NCBI RefSeq assembly: GCF_009674775.1
Contig: NZ_WKKE01000001.1
Coordinates: 1 to 64,000 of the forward strand
Direction of reading: 5' to 3'
Source: Flavobacterium sp. LC2016-23
GTDB taxonomy: Bacteria; Bacteroidota; Bacteroidia; Flavobacteriales; Flavobacteriaceae
DNA: 64,000 nucleotides
Part shown: in pieces, positions 51,141-60,286 of the stretch
Numbering within the stretch: position 1 is the stretch's first letter
Layout of the letters: every line of letters starts with the position of its first letter
Translations under genes and position numbers: made by a program
The notes under the pieces: generated by a model
What the model saw: the letters and a program-made list of their open reading frames with translations, nothing else
Database searches by the model: none
What the model was told of the DNA's origin: nothing

Positions 51141-51371
51141 TAATTAGATAATTGGGCAATTAGATAATTAGATAATGTGCCGATTTGATAATTACTTGCT
51201 TTGGCTATTCTAATTTTGATGTTCTCTTTTAATTGCTCTTTTTTACTATTTTACTTTTTAATTTAGATGATTTATATTTTTAAAGTATCGGTTGATGTTT
51301 TGTATTTGATAATTAAATAATTCAGGTTTGTATAAATTATCTAATTATCAAATTGGCACATTCTCTAATTG
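51141..51371. repeat. ATTAGATAATT-type inverted repeat (R7)
   Basis: TTAGATAATTAGATAATGTG (left) and AATTATCTAATTATCAAATT (right) are inverted around about 140 bases without coding potential. The right arm includes the stop codon of the beta-phosphoglucomutase gene. Confidence 0.65.
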
Positions 51372-52018
51372 ATAAGTTTCTCGATAAACGCTGTGTTTAT
51401 TTCGGTGAAATCTTTAAAAATATAATCAGCTTCATGTAAAATTGTTTCCTCACCAATTCCTACACTCACCATTTCTCCTATGTTTGCTGCCTGAATTCCG
51501 GCAACTGAATCTTCGAATACGATTGCATTTTTTGGGTCAATGTTTAATAATTGAGCCGCTTTTAAGAAAACTTCCGGATCCGGCTTGGCATTGGTGACGT
51601 CATTTCCGTCCACAATAACCTCGAAATACGAAAGGATTCCGGTTTTTTCAAGGATTGGTCTGGCATTTTTACTCGCAGAGCCTAACGCAATTCCCTGATT
51701 TTTTTCTTTTAGAAGTTGCAGAATTTTAAAAACTCCCGGAAGAATCTCGCTTTCGTCCATGTCAACTAAATAAGATAAGTAATCTTCATTTTTCTGAATC
51801 AGCCATTTGTCTTTGTCTTCCTGTGAAGCCTGCACATTTCCTAATTCAAGAATTATATCTAACGAACGAACGCGGCTTACACCTTTTAGCAATTCGTTAT
51901 TTTCGTGTGTAAAATTTATGTTTAATGCCTTAGCTATTTTCTGCCAGGCTAAAAAATGATATTTGGCAGTATCAACGATTACGCCATCAAGATCGAATAT
52001 GAATGCTTTTTTGTTCAT
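51365..52018 (-). CDS. pgmB: Beta-phosphoglucomutase
   Basis: A 217-residue HAD-superfamily mutase that converts beta-glucose-1-phosphate to glucose-6-phosphate. The phosphate-accepting motif FIFDLDGVIVDTAKYHF contains the nucleophile D8 and the acid D10, with a cap domain (about 15-85) holding LLKGVSRVRSLD. GSASKNARPIL is motif II, and DAKPDPE-like NAKPDPEVF with IVFEDSVAGIQAA completes the site. It directly serves the GH65 phosphorylase. The start codon is preceded by the transporter stop at a 19-bp gap, so they share an mRNA. Confidence 0.95.
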   Translation of the reverse strand: MNKKAFIFDLDGVIVDTAKYHFLAWQKIAKALNINFTHENNELLKGVSRVRSLDIILELGNVQASQEDKDKWLIQKNEDYLSYLVDMDESEILPGVFKILQLLKEKNQGIALGSASKNARPILEKTGILSYFEVIVDGNDVTNAKPDPEVFLKAAQLLNIDPKNAIVFEDSVAGIQAANIGEMVSVGIGEETILHEADYIFKDFTEINTAFIEKLIN

Positions 52019-52036
52019 TATAAGGGGGATTCTTAT

Positions 52037-53392
52037 TTATGATTTTTGTACAGTATCGTCTACATCTTTTACTTTATAGACTAAAAGAGCGGCAATTAGA
52101 AAACTTACGCCACTTGTAATTAAGGCGTAGATTGCATCGCCATTATAAAGGTATTTTACAATTGGACCTCCAATAAGTGCATTTACAATTTGTGGAATAA
52201 CGACAAAGAAGTTGAAGATTCCCATGTAAACTCCCATCTTTTTTGGCGCAATTGATCCTGCAAGAATGGCGTATGGCATGGCCAGAATACTAGCCCATGC
52301 GACTCCGATTAAAATCATTGGTAATACAACCCAGTCTTCATTTGGCATGAAATAAATAGAGATTAATCCAATTCCTCCAATAATTAAAGAAAGTGCATGA
52401 GTAGATTTTCTTCCAATTTTTTTAGCGATGTAAGGCAGGAAAAACAGTGCGATAACAGCAGAAACTAAGTTGTAAACTCCAAATAAAATACCAACCCAGT
52501 CTCCCGCGTCTTGGTATTGCTGACTTGAAGTATCATCTAAAGGTAATCCGTAAATGTGATGCGCAATGGCGGGAGTTGTAAAAACCCACATTCCAAATAA
52601 TCCAAACCAGGAAAAAAACTGCACCCAACTCAACTGACGCATTGTTGTCGGCATTTTTGCAAAGTCTGTAAAAATGTCTGTAAGTTTTGATTTTTCTTCA
52701 GAAGGAACATCGACTTCACTTTGGGGATCTTCAAAATTGGCTAATTCTTCAGGTGAATATTCTTTTGTTGTAAATAGTGTAACGAGAATAGAACCTATTA
52801 AAACGGCTGCTCCAATAATAAAAGATAATTTCAGATTTAAAGGAATGCTTCCGGGAGCTGCATTGTTTGAAATATGAAAATATTTCGTTAAAACATAAGG
52901 CAAAGCTGACCCAATTACGGCTCCAAAACCAATTAATGAAGTTTGAATACTAAAACCTGCAGTACGCTGATCTGTTCTTAAATTATCACCAACTAAAGCA
53001 CGAAACGGCTCCATGGCAATGTTGAAAGAAGCATCCATAATCATTAACATTCCGGCTCCAACCCATAAGGCAGGCAAAACTGAAATGAAAATGTTAGCTT
53101 GTGGCATTAAAATTAATCCAACTGAGGCTAAAATAGCACCGACAAGAAAAAATGGTTTTCGTCTTCCGAATCTTCCCCAGGTTTTATCGCTGTAATGGCC
53201 AATAACGGGCTGCACTATTAATCCCATTAGGGGAGCAATAATCCAAAACCACGAAAGTTCATGTACGTCGGCACCAAAAATTTGAAGAATTCTGCTGGCA
53301 TTTGCATTCTGAAGTGCAAACCCCATTTGTATTCCCAGGAATCCGAAACTCATGTTCCAAATTTCCCAGAAACTTAATTTACGCTTTTCCAT
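52037..53392 (-). CDS. SLC45-like MFS sugar transporter
   Basis: A 451-residue, twelve-helix MFS protein of the SLC45/glycoside-pentoside-hexuronide type. The N-terminal MSFGFLGIQMGFALQNANASR and the MFS motif A variant GHYSDKTWGRFGRRKPFF after helix 2 are characteristic, as is the AMEPFRALVGDNLRTDQRT loop. A mid-loop rich in E and S (about 205-230) separates the two halves. It is presumed to carry maltose or short maltodextrins into the cytoplasm, where GH65 and PgmB act. It is the first gene of the minus-strand operon and follows a palindromic LacI-type site. Confidence 0.9.
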   Translation of the reverse strand: MEKRKLSFWEIWNMSFGFLGIQMGFALQNANASRILQIFGADVHELSWFWIIAPLMGLIVQPVIGHYSDKTWGRFGRRKPFFLVGAILASVGLILMPQANIFISVLPALWVGAGMLMIMDASFNIAMEPFRALVGDNLRTDQRTAGFSIQTSLIGFGAVIGSALPYVLTKYFHISNNAAPGSIPLNLKLSFIIGAAVLIGSILVTLFTTKEYSPEELANFEDPQSEVDVPSEEKSKLTDIFTDFAKMPTTMRQLSWVQFFSWFGLFGMWVFTTPAIAHHIYGLPLDDTSSQQYQDAGDWVGILFGVYNLVSAVIALFFLPYIAKKIGRKSTHALSLIIGGIGLISIYFMPNEDWVVLPMILIGVAWASILAMPYAILAGSIAPKKMGVYMGIFNFFVVIPQIVNALIGGPIVKYLYNGDAIYALITSGVSFLIAALLVYKVKDVDDTVQKS

Positions 53393-53418
53393 TATCGTAA
53401 TTAAGAAATTAATTAGAC

Positions 53419-53445
53419 GATAAGCGCTTTGCTTATCAAAACTTA
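53419..53445 (-). promoter_or_regulatory. Candidate LacI-type operator and -7 box of the maltose operon
   Basis: GATAAGC (53419-53425) and GCTTATC (53431-53437) are perfect inverted arms. Overlapping them is AAGCGCTT (53422-53429), a palindrome with the central CG typical of LacI/GalR operators. Directly next to it, TAAGTTTTG on the minus strand (53437-53445) resembles a -7 box with one extra base. A repressor here would block the start of transcription. Confidence 0.5.
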
Positions 53446-53572
53446 CTTATTTTTTCGAAGTAAAAGTAAAAGCTTTGAGCAGGCGTAAAAGTATTAATTA
53501 TTTTTTTAAATAGCCTAATAAAAAAGCCACAAATATTTTTTATGGCTTTAGAAAAGGTTGATTTTAAGATTT

Positions 53573-54604
53573 TTAGTCAGTAGATTCTCTTTTTATCAAA
53601 TGGGTTTCGATAACTTCTGTGGTGTAATTTTCGTTTTCTTCGTCGTCATCATCGTGTTCGGCTTCCAGTCTTTCTATCAGCATTTTAGCGGCTTTGTTTC
53701 CCATTTTTTCCCCACTCTGGCTTACGGTTGTAATACTTGGTGTGGAGTATTTAGAGATAATTCCGTCCGTAAAAGCAATTACGGCCAGGTCTTCGGGAAC
53801 TTTAAGTCCCATTTTACTGGCTGTTTTAATAATGGTAACGGCAAAAAGCTCATTTACAGCAAAAACAGCATCAAATGCCCTGTCGTGTAAAAGCTGGCTG
53901 ATAGTTATTTCGCAGGTATCGACATCTTCGATTTTTATGATTAAATCTTCATTAAAAGGCAATCCGTTGTCTAATAAGGCTTTTTCGTAACCGTCAGTAC
54001 GTAATTTCCCGACACTTACATAATCAACAGTGGTGACTAAAGCAATCTTTTTACGGCCATTATCGATTAGACTCTGCACAGCTTCGTAGGCCGCAGCTTT
54101 ATCGTCGATGATGACCTTGTCACATAAAATATCGTTGGTCACACGATCAAACATGACCACCGGCATTCCCTGATTGATTACTTCTGTAATATGGTGAAAA
54201 TCACCTTTATATTGGGTTTCTTTCGAGAGAGACATGATAAAACCATCGATACTTCCATTGGCCAGCATTTCCATATTTAAGACTTCTTTGTCGAAAGAAT
54301 CGTCTGATAGACAAATCACAACACTGTAGCCGTTTTCGTTGGCCACCTGTTCGATTCCGTTGATTACGGTCGAGAAAAAATAATGTACAATTTCCGGAAT
54401 GATAATACCAATACTTTTGGTTTTTCGATTTTTTAAACTAAGGGCAATGTTGTTCGGCTTGTAGTTGTAAAACTTTGCAAAAGCCTGGACTTTTAAGCGT
54501 GTTTCTTCCCCAATTTCAAGACTGTTTCGCAATGATTTTGAGACAGTTGAAATCGATACGTCAAGTTCCTTTGCAATCTGTTTTAAGGTTATTTTACGTT
54601 TCAT
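53573..54604 (-). CDS. LacI family transcriptional regulator
   Basis: A 343-residue regulator. The N-terminal HTH is textbook: KITLKQIAKELDVSISTVSKSLRNS, followed by the hinge NIALSLKNRKTKSIGII. A periplasmic-binding-protein-like domain (about 60-330) contains the ligand-contact segments SDDSFDKEVLNME and AVFAVNELFAVTII. The short acidic stretch EHDDDDEENENY near the C-terminus is unusual. It lies between the susC operon (divergent) and the maltose operon (downstream, same strand) and is the only regulator in the locus; no SusR or hybrid two-component protein is present. It probably responds to maltose or a derivative. Confidence 0.93.
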   Translation of the reverse strand: MKRKITLKQIAKELDVSISTVSKSLRNSLEIGEETRLKVQAFAKFYNYKPNNIALSLKNRKTKSIGIIIPEIVHYFFSTVINGIEQVANENGYSVVICLSDDSFDKEVLNMEMLANGSIDGFIMSLSKETQYKGDFHHITEVINQGMPVVMFDRVTNDILCDKVIIDDKAAAYEAVQSLIDNGRKKIALVTTVDYVSVGKLRTDGYEKALLDNGLPFNEDLIIKIEDVDTCEITISQLLHDRAFDAVFAVNELFAVTIIKTASKMGLKVPEDLAVIAFTDGIISKYSTPSITTVSQSGEKMGNKAAKMLIERLEAEHDDDDEENENYTTEVIETHLIKRESTD

Positions 54605-54712
54605 ATACTAATTTGAAAAAAATCTAATTGTTAATAAAGGTATCCAATATTTTTATAATTGATAATTTTTGACTTAAAAGATTACAAAAAATAGAAAGTT
54701 TTCAACACTACC

Positions 54713-54722
54713 ACGTTTTCGT
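54713..54722. promoter_or_regulatory. Candidate regulator site upstream of susC
   Basis: ACG-TTTT-CGT is a short palindrome 24 bases upstream of the -33 box of susC, in the gap between the divergent LacI gene and susC. It differs from the AAGCGCTT site, so it may bind another factor or the same regulator weakly. Confidence 0.3.
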
Positions 54723-54745
54723 AACCCTATAATAATTGTAAGACG

Positions 54746-54774
54746 TTGAGCATGTTAATAAATTCCTAATTTTG
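54746..54774 (+). promoter_or_regulatory. Promoter of the susCDE-amylase operon
   Basis: TTG (54746-54748), an 18-nt spacer and TAATTTTG (54767-54774) match the consensus. The leader would be about 60 nt. Confidence 0.75.
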
Positions 54775-54839
54775 AAATTCGAAGTAAAATTAAAAACTTA
54801 ACTAACAATCAAAAACTCAAACTAATTTAAACAAAAAGT

Positions 54840-57803
54840 ATGAAAACAATTTACAAAAAGTTGTTATTTTTATTCTTACTGTTACCATTTACCGTACTAG
54901 CTCAAAGTACTTTAAAAGGGACAGTTGTCGATCAGGCAACGGGACAACCAATTCCGGGAGTAAATGTAAATGTACAAGGTGCTCCGGGCGGAACATCAAC
55001 AGATTTTGACGGTAAATTTCAGTTGTCTAATGTAAAAAATGGAGACAAAATTGTGGTTTCATTTATTGGATACAAAACGTCGACTACAACTTTTAATGGT
55101 CAGCAAACATTAAGTGTTTCTTTAGAAGAAGATACCAATCAACTTAAAGAAGTTGTAGTACAGGTAGGTTACGGAACTGTTAAGAAAAAAGACGCAACAG
55201 GATCTGTATCACAAATTTCTGCTAAAGAATTTAATAAAGGTATTAACGTAACACCTGAAAGTTTAATCAGCGGACGTATATCTGGTGTAAACGTAGTGGG
55301 TGGCGGAGCTCCTGGAGCAAAAGCGGATATTAGAATTCGTGGAGGATCTTCTTTAAGTGCCTCTAATGATCCTTTAATTATTTTAGATGGTTTGCCTTTG
55401 AGTAATGCTGTGCCAAGTGGAGCTACAAGTATCTTATCAACTATTGATCCTAATGATATTGAATCATTTACGGTTCTTAAAGATGCTTCTGCGGCTGCAA
55501 TCTACGGATCCAGAGCTGCAAATGGTGTAATCGTAATTACCACTAAAAAAGGAACAAAAGGTGGAGTGAAAGTTAATTTTAGTTCACAAGTTGGTGTCAA
55601 TACAGTCGCAAATAAAGTAGATGTTTTAAGTGCAGATCAATTTCGTGCTGTAGTAAATGCAAATGGTACGCCACAGCAAAAAGCAATATTAGGAACAGCA
55701 AATACAGATTGGCAGGATGAAATTTTTCATACAGCACTTACAACAAACAATAATATTTCGGTAAGTGGTGCTTTGTTCAATAAATTACCAGTACGTTTAT
55801 CTGTTGGAAATGTTGATAATCCTGGAATCTTAAGAAACACTTCTTTTGAAAGAACTACGACATCGATATCGATAAACCCTGTTTTGTTTGACAATCACTT
55901 AAAAATTGATATTAGTGGAAATCTGGCATTTGCCAAAAATCAATTTCAAGATGAGGGAGCCGTGATTGGAAGTGCTCTTGCCTTTGATCCTACACAATCT
56001 GTTTATAAGTCCGGTTCTCGCTATGGAGGATATTTTGAATGGTTGGAAGCAAATGGGAATGTACCTTTATTGCCAGCTAGAAACCCTGTAGCAAGATTAA
56101 ATCAGGAAGATAAAAGAGCTACTTCTACAAGAAAATGGGGTAATGTAAGATTAGACTACAAATTCCATTTCTTTGAAGACTTAAGAATTATTGCTGAGGC
56201 AGGTATTGATAAATTTAATAGTAGTGGTTATAATGAACAAAGTACACAAAGTATTTTGGGATACCAGCCAAATCCTTTTAGTGGTGGAAGCTGGGTTAAT
56301 TTAGGAAACTACAATTCATATACAGATAATCTTCAAAATAAAAACTTAAATACTTACTTTAATTATACTAAGGATTTAGGAAAATTTAAAATTGACGCTA
56401 CTGCAGGTTATAACTATCAGTTATTTCAAAAAGAAAAATATGAGTCTGGGGAAGTTAGACAACCAACTCCAAAAGAAGATGTTATTACAGATGCTAACGT
56501 CAACTTACAATCGTATTTCGGGCGTTTGACTTTAAATTATGATAGTCGTTATTTATTGACATTAAACTACAGAAGAGACGGAACTTCCCGTTTTTCTGAA
56601 GATAACAGATGGGGTAATTTTGGAGGAGCTGCTTTTGCATGGAATCTTGCAGAAGAATCATTCTTGAAAGGTAATTCTACAATTTCCAGTTTAAAATTAA
56701 GAGTAGGATATGGTACTACGGGGCAACAAGACATTTCATCTGCATATGACTTTTTACCAAGAGTAACTTTAGGGACTATCAATTCTCAATATGTTTTCGG
56801 AAACACAGTTTATTCGACCGCAAGACCTGAAGGATATAATAAAAATATCAAATGGGAAGAATTAGGAGAGGCAAACGTAGGTGTTGATTTCGGATTTTTC
56901 AATGATAGAATAACAGGTTCGGTAAATTATTTTGATAAAAAATCAAGTGATTTGTTAGCTGATGTTTTGGTTCCTGACGGAGCGAATTTAAGAAATCAGG
57001 GATTTAGTAATATTGGTAGTTTAGAAACAAAAGGTATTGAATTTAGTATTCAATCTGATATTGTTAAAAATGATAACCTGACTTGGAATGTTGCTTTCAA
57101 TACAACTTACATTCATCAGGAAATATCAGATTTAGGAACTACAGTACCTGGATTTACAGGATATATTGTTGGAGATAATATTGCTGGAGGTTCTGGTAAT
57201 AAAATTTTGATAAATTCAGTTGGATATGCTCCAAATTCATTTTTTGTGTACGAGCAATTGTATGATGCTAATAAAAGACCTATAGAGGGAGCTTATGCGG
57301 ACAGAAATGGGGATGGAAAAATTGACGATGGAGATCGTTACAAATTTCATAAACCAGCACCAGATTATACTTTTGGATTGTTCTCTACTTTAAATTACAA
57401 AAAGTTTGATTTTGCAATGAACTGGAGAGCAAGTTTAGGAAATTATATCTATGATAACGTAAGTTCAGACAAAGGATACTTATTAGCCGGATTGAGAAGA
57501 CAAACAGATTTAGGAAACATTAGTTCTGATTATAACAATACTGGATTTGTAACTAACAACAATTACTTATCAAACTATTTTGTAAAAGATGCTTCTTTTA
57601 TAAAATTAGATAATGTTACTCTTGGTTATACTTTTGATAAAACGTTATTAAAAGCCGCTTCTTTAAGATTTACTGCGGGAGTACAGAATGTTTTTGTACT
57701 TACTAAGTATGATGGTCTGGATCCGGAGAAATTTAATGGAATCGACAACAATGTTTATCCAAGAGCCCGAACTTTTATATTTGGTGTAAATGCTAATTTC
57801 TAA
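54840..57803 (+). CDS. susC: SusC-type TonB-linked outer-membrane protein
   Basis: A 987-residue outer-membrane transporter. A signal peptide (LLFLFLLLPFTVLAQ) precedes a carboxypeptidase regulatory-like domain (LKGTVVDQATGQPIPGVNV). The plug has the SusC/RagA signature GGGAPGAKADIRIRGGSSL and EDIESF-like DIESFTVLKDASAAAIYG. The barrel runs to the C-terminus (FIFGVNANF, terminal Phe). Paired with SusD below, it forms the lidded pore for starch oligosaccharides, energised by TonB. It is the first gene of an operon with its own promoter, divergent from lacI. Confidence 0.97.
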   Translation: MKTIYKKLLFLFLLLPFTVLAQSTLKGTVVDQATGQPIPGVNVNVQGAPGGTSTDFDGKFQLSNVKNGDKIVVSFIGYKTSTTTFNGQQTLSVSLEEDTNQLKEVVVQVGYGTVKKKDATGSVSQISAKEFNKGINVTPESLISGRISGVNVVGGGAPGAKADIRIRGGSSLSASNDPLIILDGLPLSNAVPSGATSILSTIDPNDIESFTVLKDASAAAIYGSRAANGVIVITTKKGTKGGVKVNFSSQVGVNTVANKVDVLSADQFRAVVNANGTPQQKAILGTANTDWQDEIFHTALTTNNNISVSGALFNKLPVRLSVGNVDNPGILRNTSFERTTTSISINPVLFDNHLKIDISGNLAFAKNQFQDEGAVIGSALAFDPTQSVYKSGSRYGGYFEWLEANGNVPLLPARNPVARLNQEDKRATSTRKWGNVRLDYKFHFFEDLRIIAEAGIDKFNSSGYNEQSTQSILGYQPNPFSGGSWVNLGNYNSYTDNLQNKNLNTYFNYTKDLGKFKIDATAGYNYQLFQKEKYESGEVRQPTPKEDVITDANVNLQSYFGRLTLNYDSRYLLTLNYRRDGTSRFSEDNRWGNFGGAAFAWNLAEESFLKGNSTISSLKLRVGYGTTGQQDISSAYDFLPRVTLGTINSQYVFGNTVYSTARPEGYNKNIKWEELGEANVGVDFGFFNDRITGSVNYFDKKSSDLLADVLVPDGANLRNQGFSNIGSLETKGIEFSIQSDIVKNDNLTWNVAFNTTYIHQEISDLGTTVPGFTGYIVGDNIAGGSGNKILINSVGYAPNSFFVYEQLYDANKRPIEGAYADRNGDGKIDDGDRYKFHKPAPDYTFGLFSTLNYKKFDFAMNWRASLGNYIYDNVSSDKGYLLAGLRRQTDLGNISSDYNNTGFVTNNNYLSNYFVKDASFIKLDNVTLGYTFDKTLLKAASLRFTAGVQNVFVLTKYDGLDPEKFNGIDNNVYPRARTFIFGVNANF

Positions 57804-57839
57804 AAGTAACTGATAAATAAAATTTAAAAAATAAACAAA

Positions 57840-59447
57840 ATGAAAATATCATTTAAATATATATCCTATTTCTTCCTATTTATTTTAGGATTAAGTATGA
57901 CGCTTACCTCGTGTACGGACGATTTAAACGTGACGCCAAAAGATGATGATGAATTTCTTTCTGAGACTTTTTATAAGGATCCGGCTTCATACAAACAGGT
58001 ATTAGCAAAATTATATGCAGGGTTATATGTAGGAGGAAATGACGGAGATGGAACTGCAGATATTGCTGGTATTGGGGGTGATTTTAGTAGTTATTTGCGT
58101 TTGCTTTTTGTAACTCAGGAGTTTCCTACTGATGAAGCTATTATTGCCTGGGCTGATGGTAATTTGCCAAGCTTAAACGGACAAACGTGGTCGGCAGATA
58201 ACGAGTTTTTGTACGGAACTTTCTCAAGAGCATTTTATGAAATTAGTGTTGCTAATGAGTTTTTAAGACAAACTACGGATGAGAAATTATCAGCAAGAGG
58301 TGTTGATGCAAGCCTGAAAGCAGATATCTCTAAATTTAGAGCTGAAGCCCGTTTCCTGAGAGCTTTCTCTTATTATAACTTAATGGATTTGTTTGGAAAT
58401 GTGCCAATTACGACTGAAAATGATCCAGTTGGATTCTTTTATCCAGAACAAAGATCTAGAACAGAGGTTTTTGCATTTATAGAATCAGAATTAAAAGATA
58501 TAGATAACAGCTTAGCCGCTTCTAAGTCAAATGAATATGGAAGAGTGGATAAAACAGCTGCTAAATTTTTATTGGCGCAAATTTACTTAAATTCAAAAGT
58601 ATATACAGGAACTGATAGAAATAATGAAGCAGCTACTGTATGTAAAGATATTATTGATAATTCACAATATAGTTTTGCTAATATTCCTTACAAGAATTTA
58701 TTTTCTGCAGATAATAATAGAAATGGCGCTCAAAATGAATTTATTTTTCCGGTCGTAAGTGATGGAAATGCTATTAGAGCAACAGGTGGTGGAATGAGTT
58801 TTATACTTCATGCTTCTATAGGTGGCAGTATGGATGCTGCTGCTCAAGGAATGAATGGTGGTTGGGCAGGAATTAGAACTCGTAGAGAATTTGTTGGTCT
58901 TTTTCCGGATGCAACCGCAACAGGTGATAAAAGAGGAACCTTTTATACTGCTGGACAAAACTTAGATATTGCCAGAGTTGATATTTTTACTGAAGGCTAT
59001 GCTGTTACTAAATATACTAACGTGAATTCTGATGGGACTGCGGCGCAAAGAAATGACATTCCTGATACTGATTTTCCTATGTACAGATTATCTGATGTAT
59101 ATCTAATGTATGCTGAAGCTAGTGTTAGAGGTGCTGCAGCAGGAAACATTGCAACTTCGGTAGGGTACATTAACCAAATTAGAACTAGAGCGGGTGCAGG
59201 AACAATTACAGCTTCTGACTTAACACTAGATTTTATATTAGAAGAAAGAGGAAGAGAATTATTTTGGGAATGTCACAGAAGAACCGATTTGATTCGTTTT
59301 GGAAAATTTACAGGAGGATCTAAAATCTGGCAGTGGAAGGGCGGTACAATGAATGGTAGTGCTACTGATTCTTACAGAGATTTAATGCCAATTCCTTTAA
59401 AAACAATTCAGGCAAACCCAACTTTAAAACAAAATCCAGGATACTAA
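57840..59447 (+). CDS. susD: SusD/RagB family starch-binding lipoprotein
   Basis: A 535-residue surface lipoprotein. The signal ends in LTSC (cysteine near 25), then DDLNVTPKDDDEFLSETFYKD. The N-terminal TPR-like helices include FRAEARFLRAFSYYNLMDLFG, a near-invariant SusD motif. MYRLSDVYLMYAEASVRGAA and FILEERGRELFWECHRRTDLIRFG follow near the C-terminus. It caps SusC and binds the glycan. It starts 36 bases after susC. Confidence 0.96.
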   Translation: MKISFKYISYFFLFILGLSMTLTSCTDDLNVTPKDDDEFLSETFYKDPASYKQVLAKLYAGLYVGGNDGDGTADIAGIGGDFSSYLRLLFVTQEFPTDEAIIAWADGNLPSLNGQTWSADNEFLYGTFSRAFYEISVANEFLRQTTDEKLSARGVDASLKADISKFRAEARFLRAFSYYNLMDLFGNVPITTENDPVGFFYPEQRSRTEVFAFIESELKDIDNSLAASKSNEYGRVDKTAAKFLLAQIYLNSKVYTGTDRNNEAATVCKDIIDNSQYSFANIPYKNLFSADNNRNGAQNEFIFPVVSDGNAIRATGGGMSFILHASIGGSMDAAAQGMNGGWAGIRTRREFVGLFPDATATGDKRGTFYTAGQNLDIARVDIFTEGYAVTKYTNVNSDGTAAQRNDIPDTDFPMYRLSDVYLMYAEASVRGAAAGNIATSVGYINQIRTRAGAGTITASDLTLDFILEERGRELFWECHRRTDLIRFGKFTGGSKIWQWKGGTMNGSATDSYRDLMPIPLKTIQANPTLKQNPGY

Positions 59448-59471
59448 CTAACCTTATAAAAAATAATAAAA

Positions 59472-60224
59472 ATGAAAAATATATATAAAATTTTAATCGC
59501 ATTCGTTGGTGTATTAGCCGTATCGTGTAATGCAGATGACGTTGAAGATAGACCAGTAATAGAAGCTGCAAAAGCTCCTGTATTATTAACTCCAAAATCA
59601 GATTTTAGTATTGTGCTCCAAAATACAAATGCGGCAAATGCTGCAACAACTTTCGTTTGGGATGATGCACAATATCAGGGAACAACAACTATTGTAACTT
59701 ACAGTTTAGAAATGGCAAAAGCAGGAACTAATTTTGCAAGTCCTACAATAGTTGCTACAACAACTGATAAATTCAAAAGTTTTACAGTTGCAGAGTTAAA
59801 CTCAGCTTGCTTAAATGCTGGTTTTGCCCCTTTTAAGGCGGCGCAGATTGATGTTCGTGTTAAATCTTCTGTAGGGGCAGCAGGGGCAGTAGATCAGGTT
59901 TCAAATTTTTATACCATTACAGCTACACCTTATCCGGCTTGGCCAAATTGGGGTATTATTGGTTCTGCAACTCCTAATGGGTGGAATGATCCCGATACTA
60001 ATTTAGATTATGATTTGACTACTAAAAAATATTCTTATGTTGGACCATTGGTAGTAGGGGAAATTAAATTTAGATTAGATGATGCATGGACTACTAATTT
60101 TGGAGATGATGGTAATGATTTGACATTAGATGCTGGAGGTGCTAATATTCCTATTCCGGTAGCTGGAAATTATACTATAGTTATCGATTTTGCAGCTAAA
60201 ACGTATACCGTAAAAATGAACTAG
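59472..60224 (+). CDS. susE: SusE-like outer-membrane lipoprotein
   Basis: A 250-residue lipoprotein (signal ILIAFVGVLAVSC). The N-terminal Ig-like SusE domain runs to about 155 (PVLLTPKSDFSIVLQ, then TFVWDDAQYQGTTTIVTY). A C-terminal starch-binding module follows (about 155-250: WPNWGIIGSATPNGWNDPD, and YTIVIDFAAKTYTVKMN). In Bacteroides, SusE and SusF bind starch at the surface; here there is one such gene with a single binding module, and no SusF. It lies 24 bases behind susD, and a terminator follows. Confidence 0.88.
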   Translation: MKNIYKILIAFVGVLAVSCNADDVEDRPVIEAAKAPVLLTPKSDFSIVLQNTNAANAATTFVWDDAQYQGTTTIVTYSLEMAKAGTNFASPTIVATTTDKFKSFTVAELNSACLNAGFAPFKAAQIDVRVKSSVGAAGAVDQVSNFYTITATPYPAWPNWGIIGSATPNGWNDPDTNLDYDLTTKKYSYVGPLVVGEIKFRLDDAWTTNFGDDGNDLTLDAGGANIPIPVAGNYTIVIDFAAKTYTVKMN

Positions 60225-60237
60225 GTTTTCAATAATC

Positions 60238-60268
60238 AAAAAGGGCTGTCTAAGGATAGCCCTTTTTT
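60238..60268 (+). terminator. Terminator between susE and the secreted amylase gene
   Basis: AAGGGCTGTC / GATAGCCCTT with a short loop is followed by a T run. It lies 14 bases behind susE and 20 bases before the next gene, so the amylase may be expressed by read-through at lower level. Confidence 0.8.
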
Positions 60269-60286
60269 AATTATAACTAACAAGCT

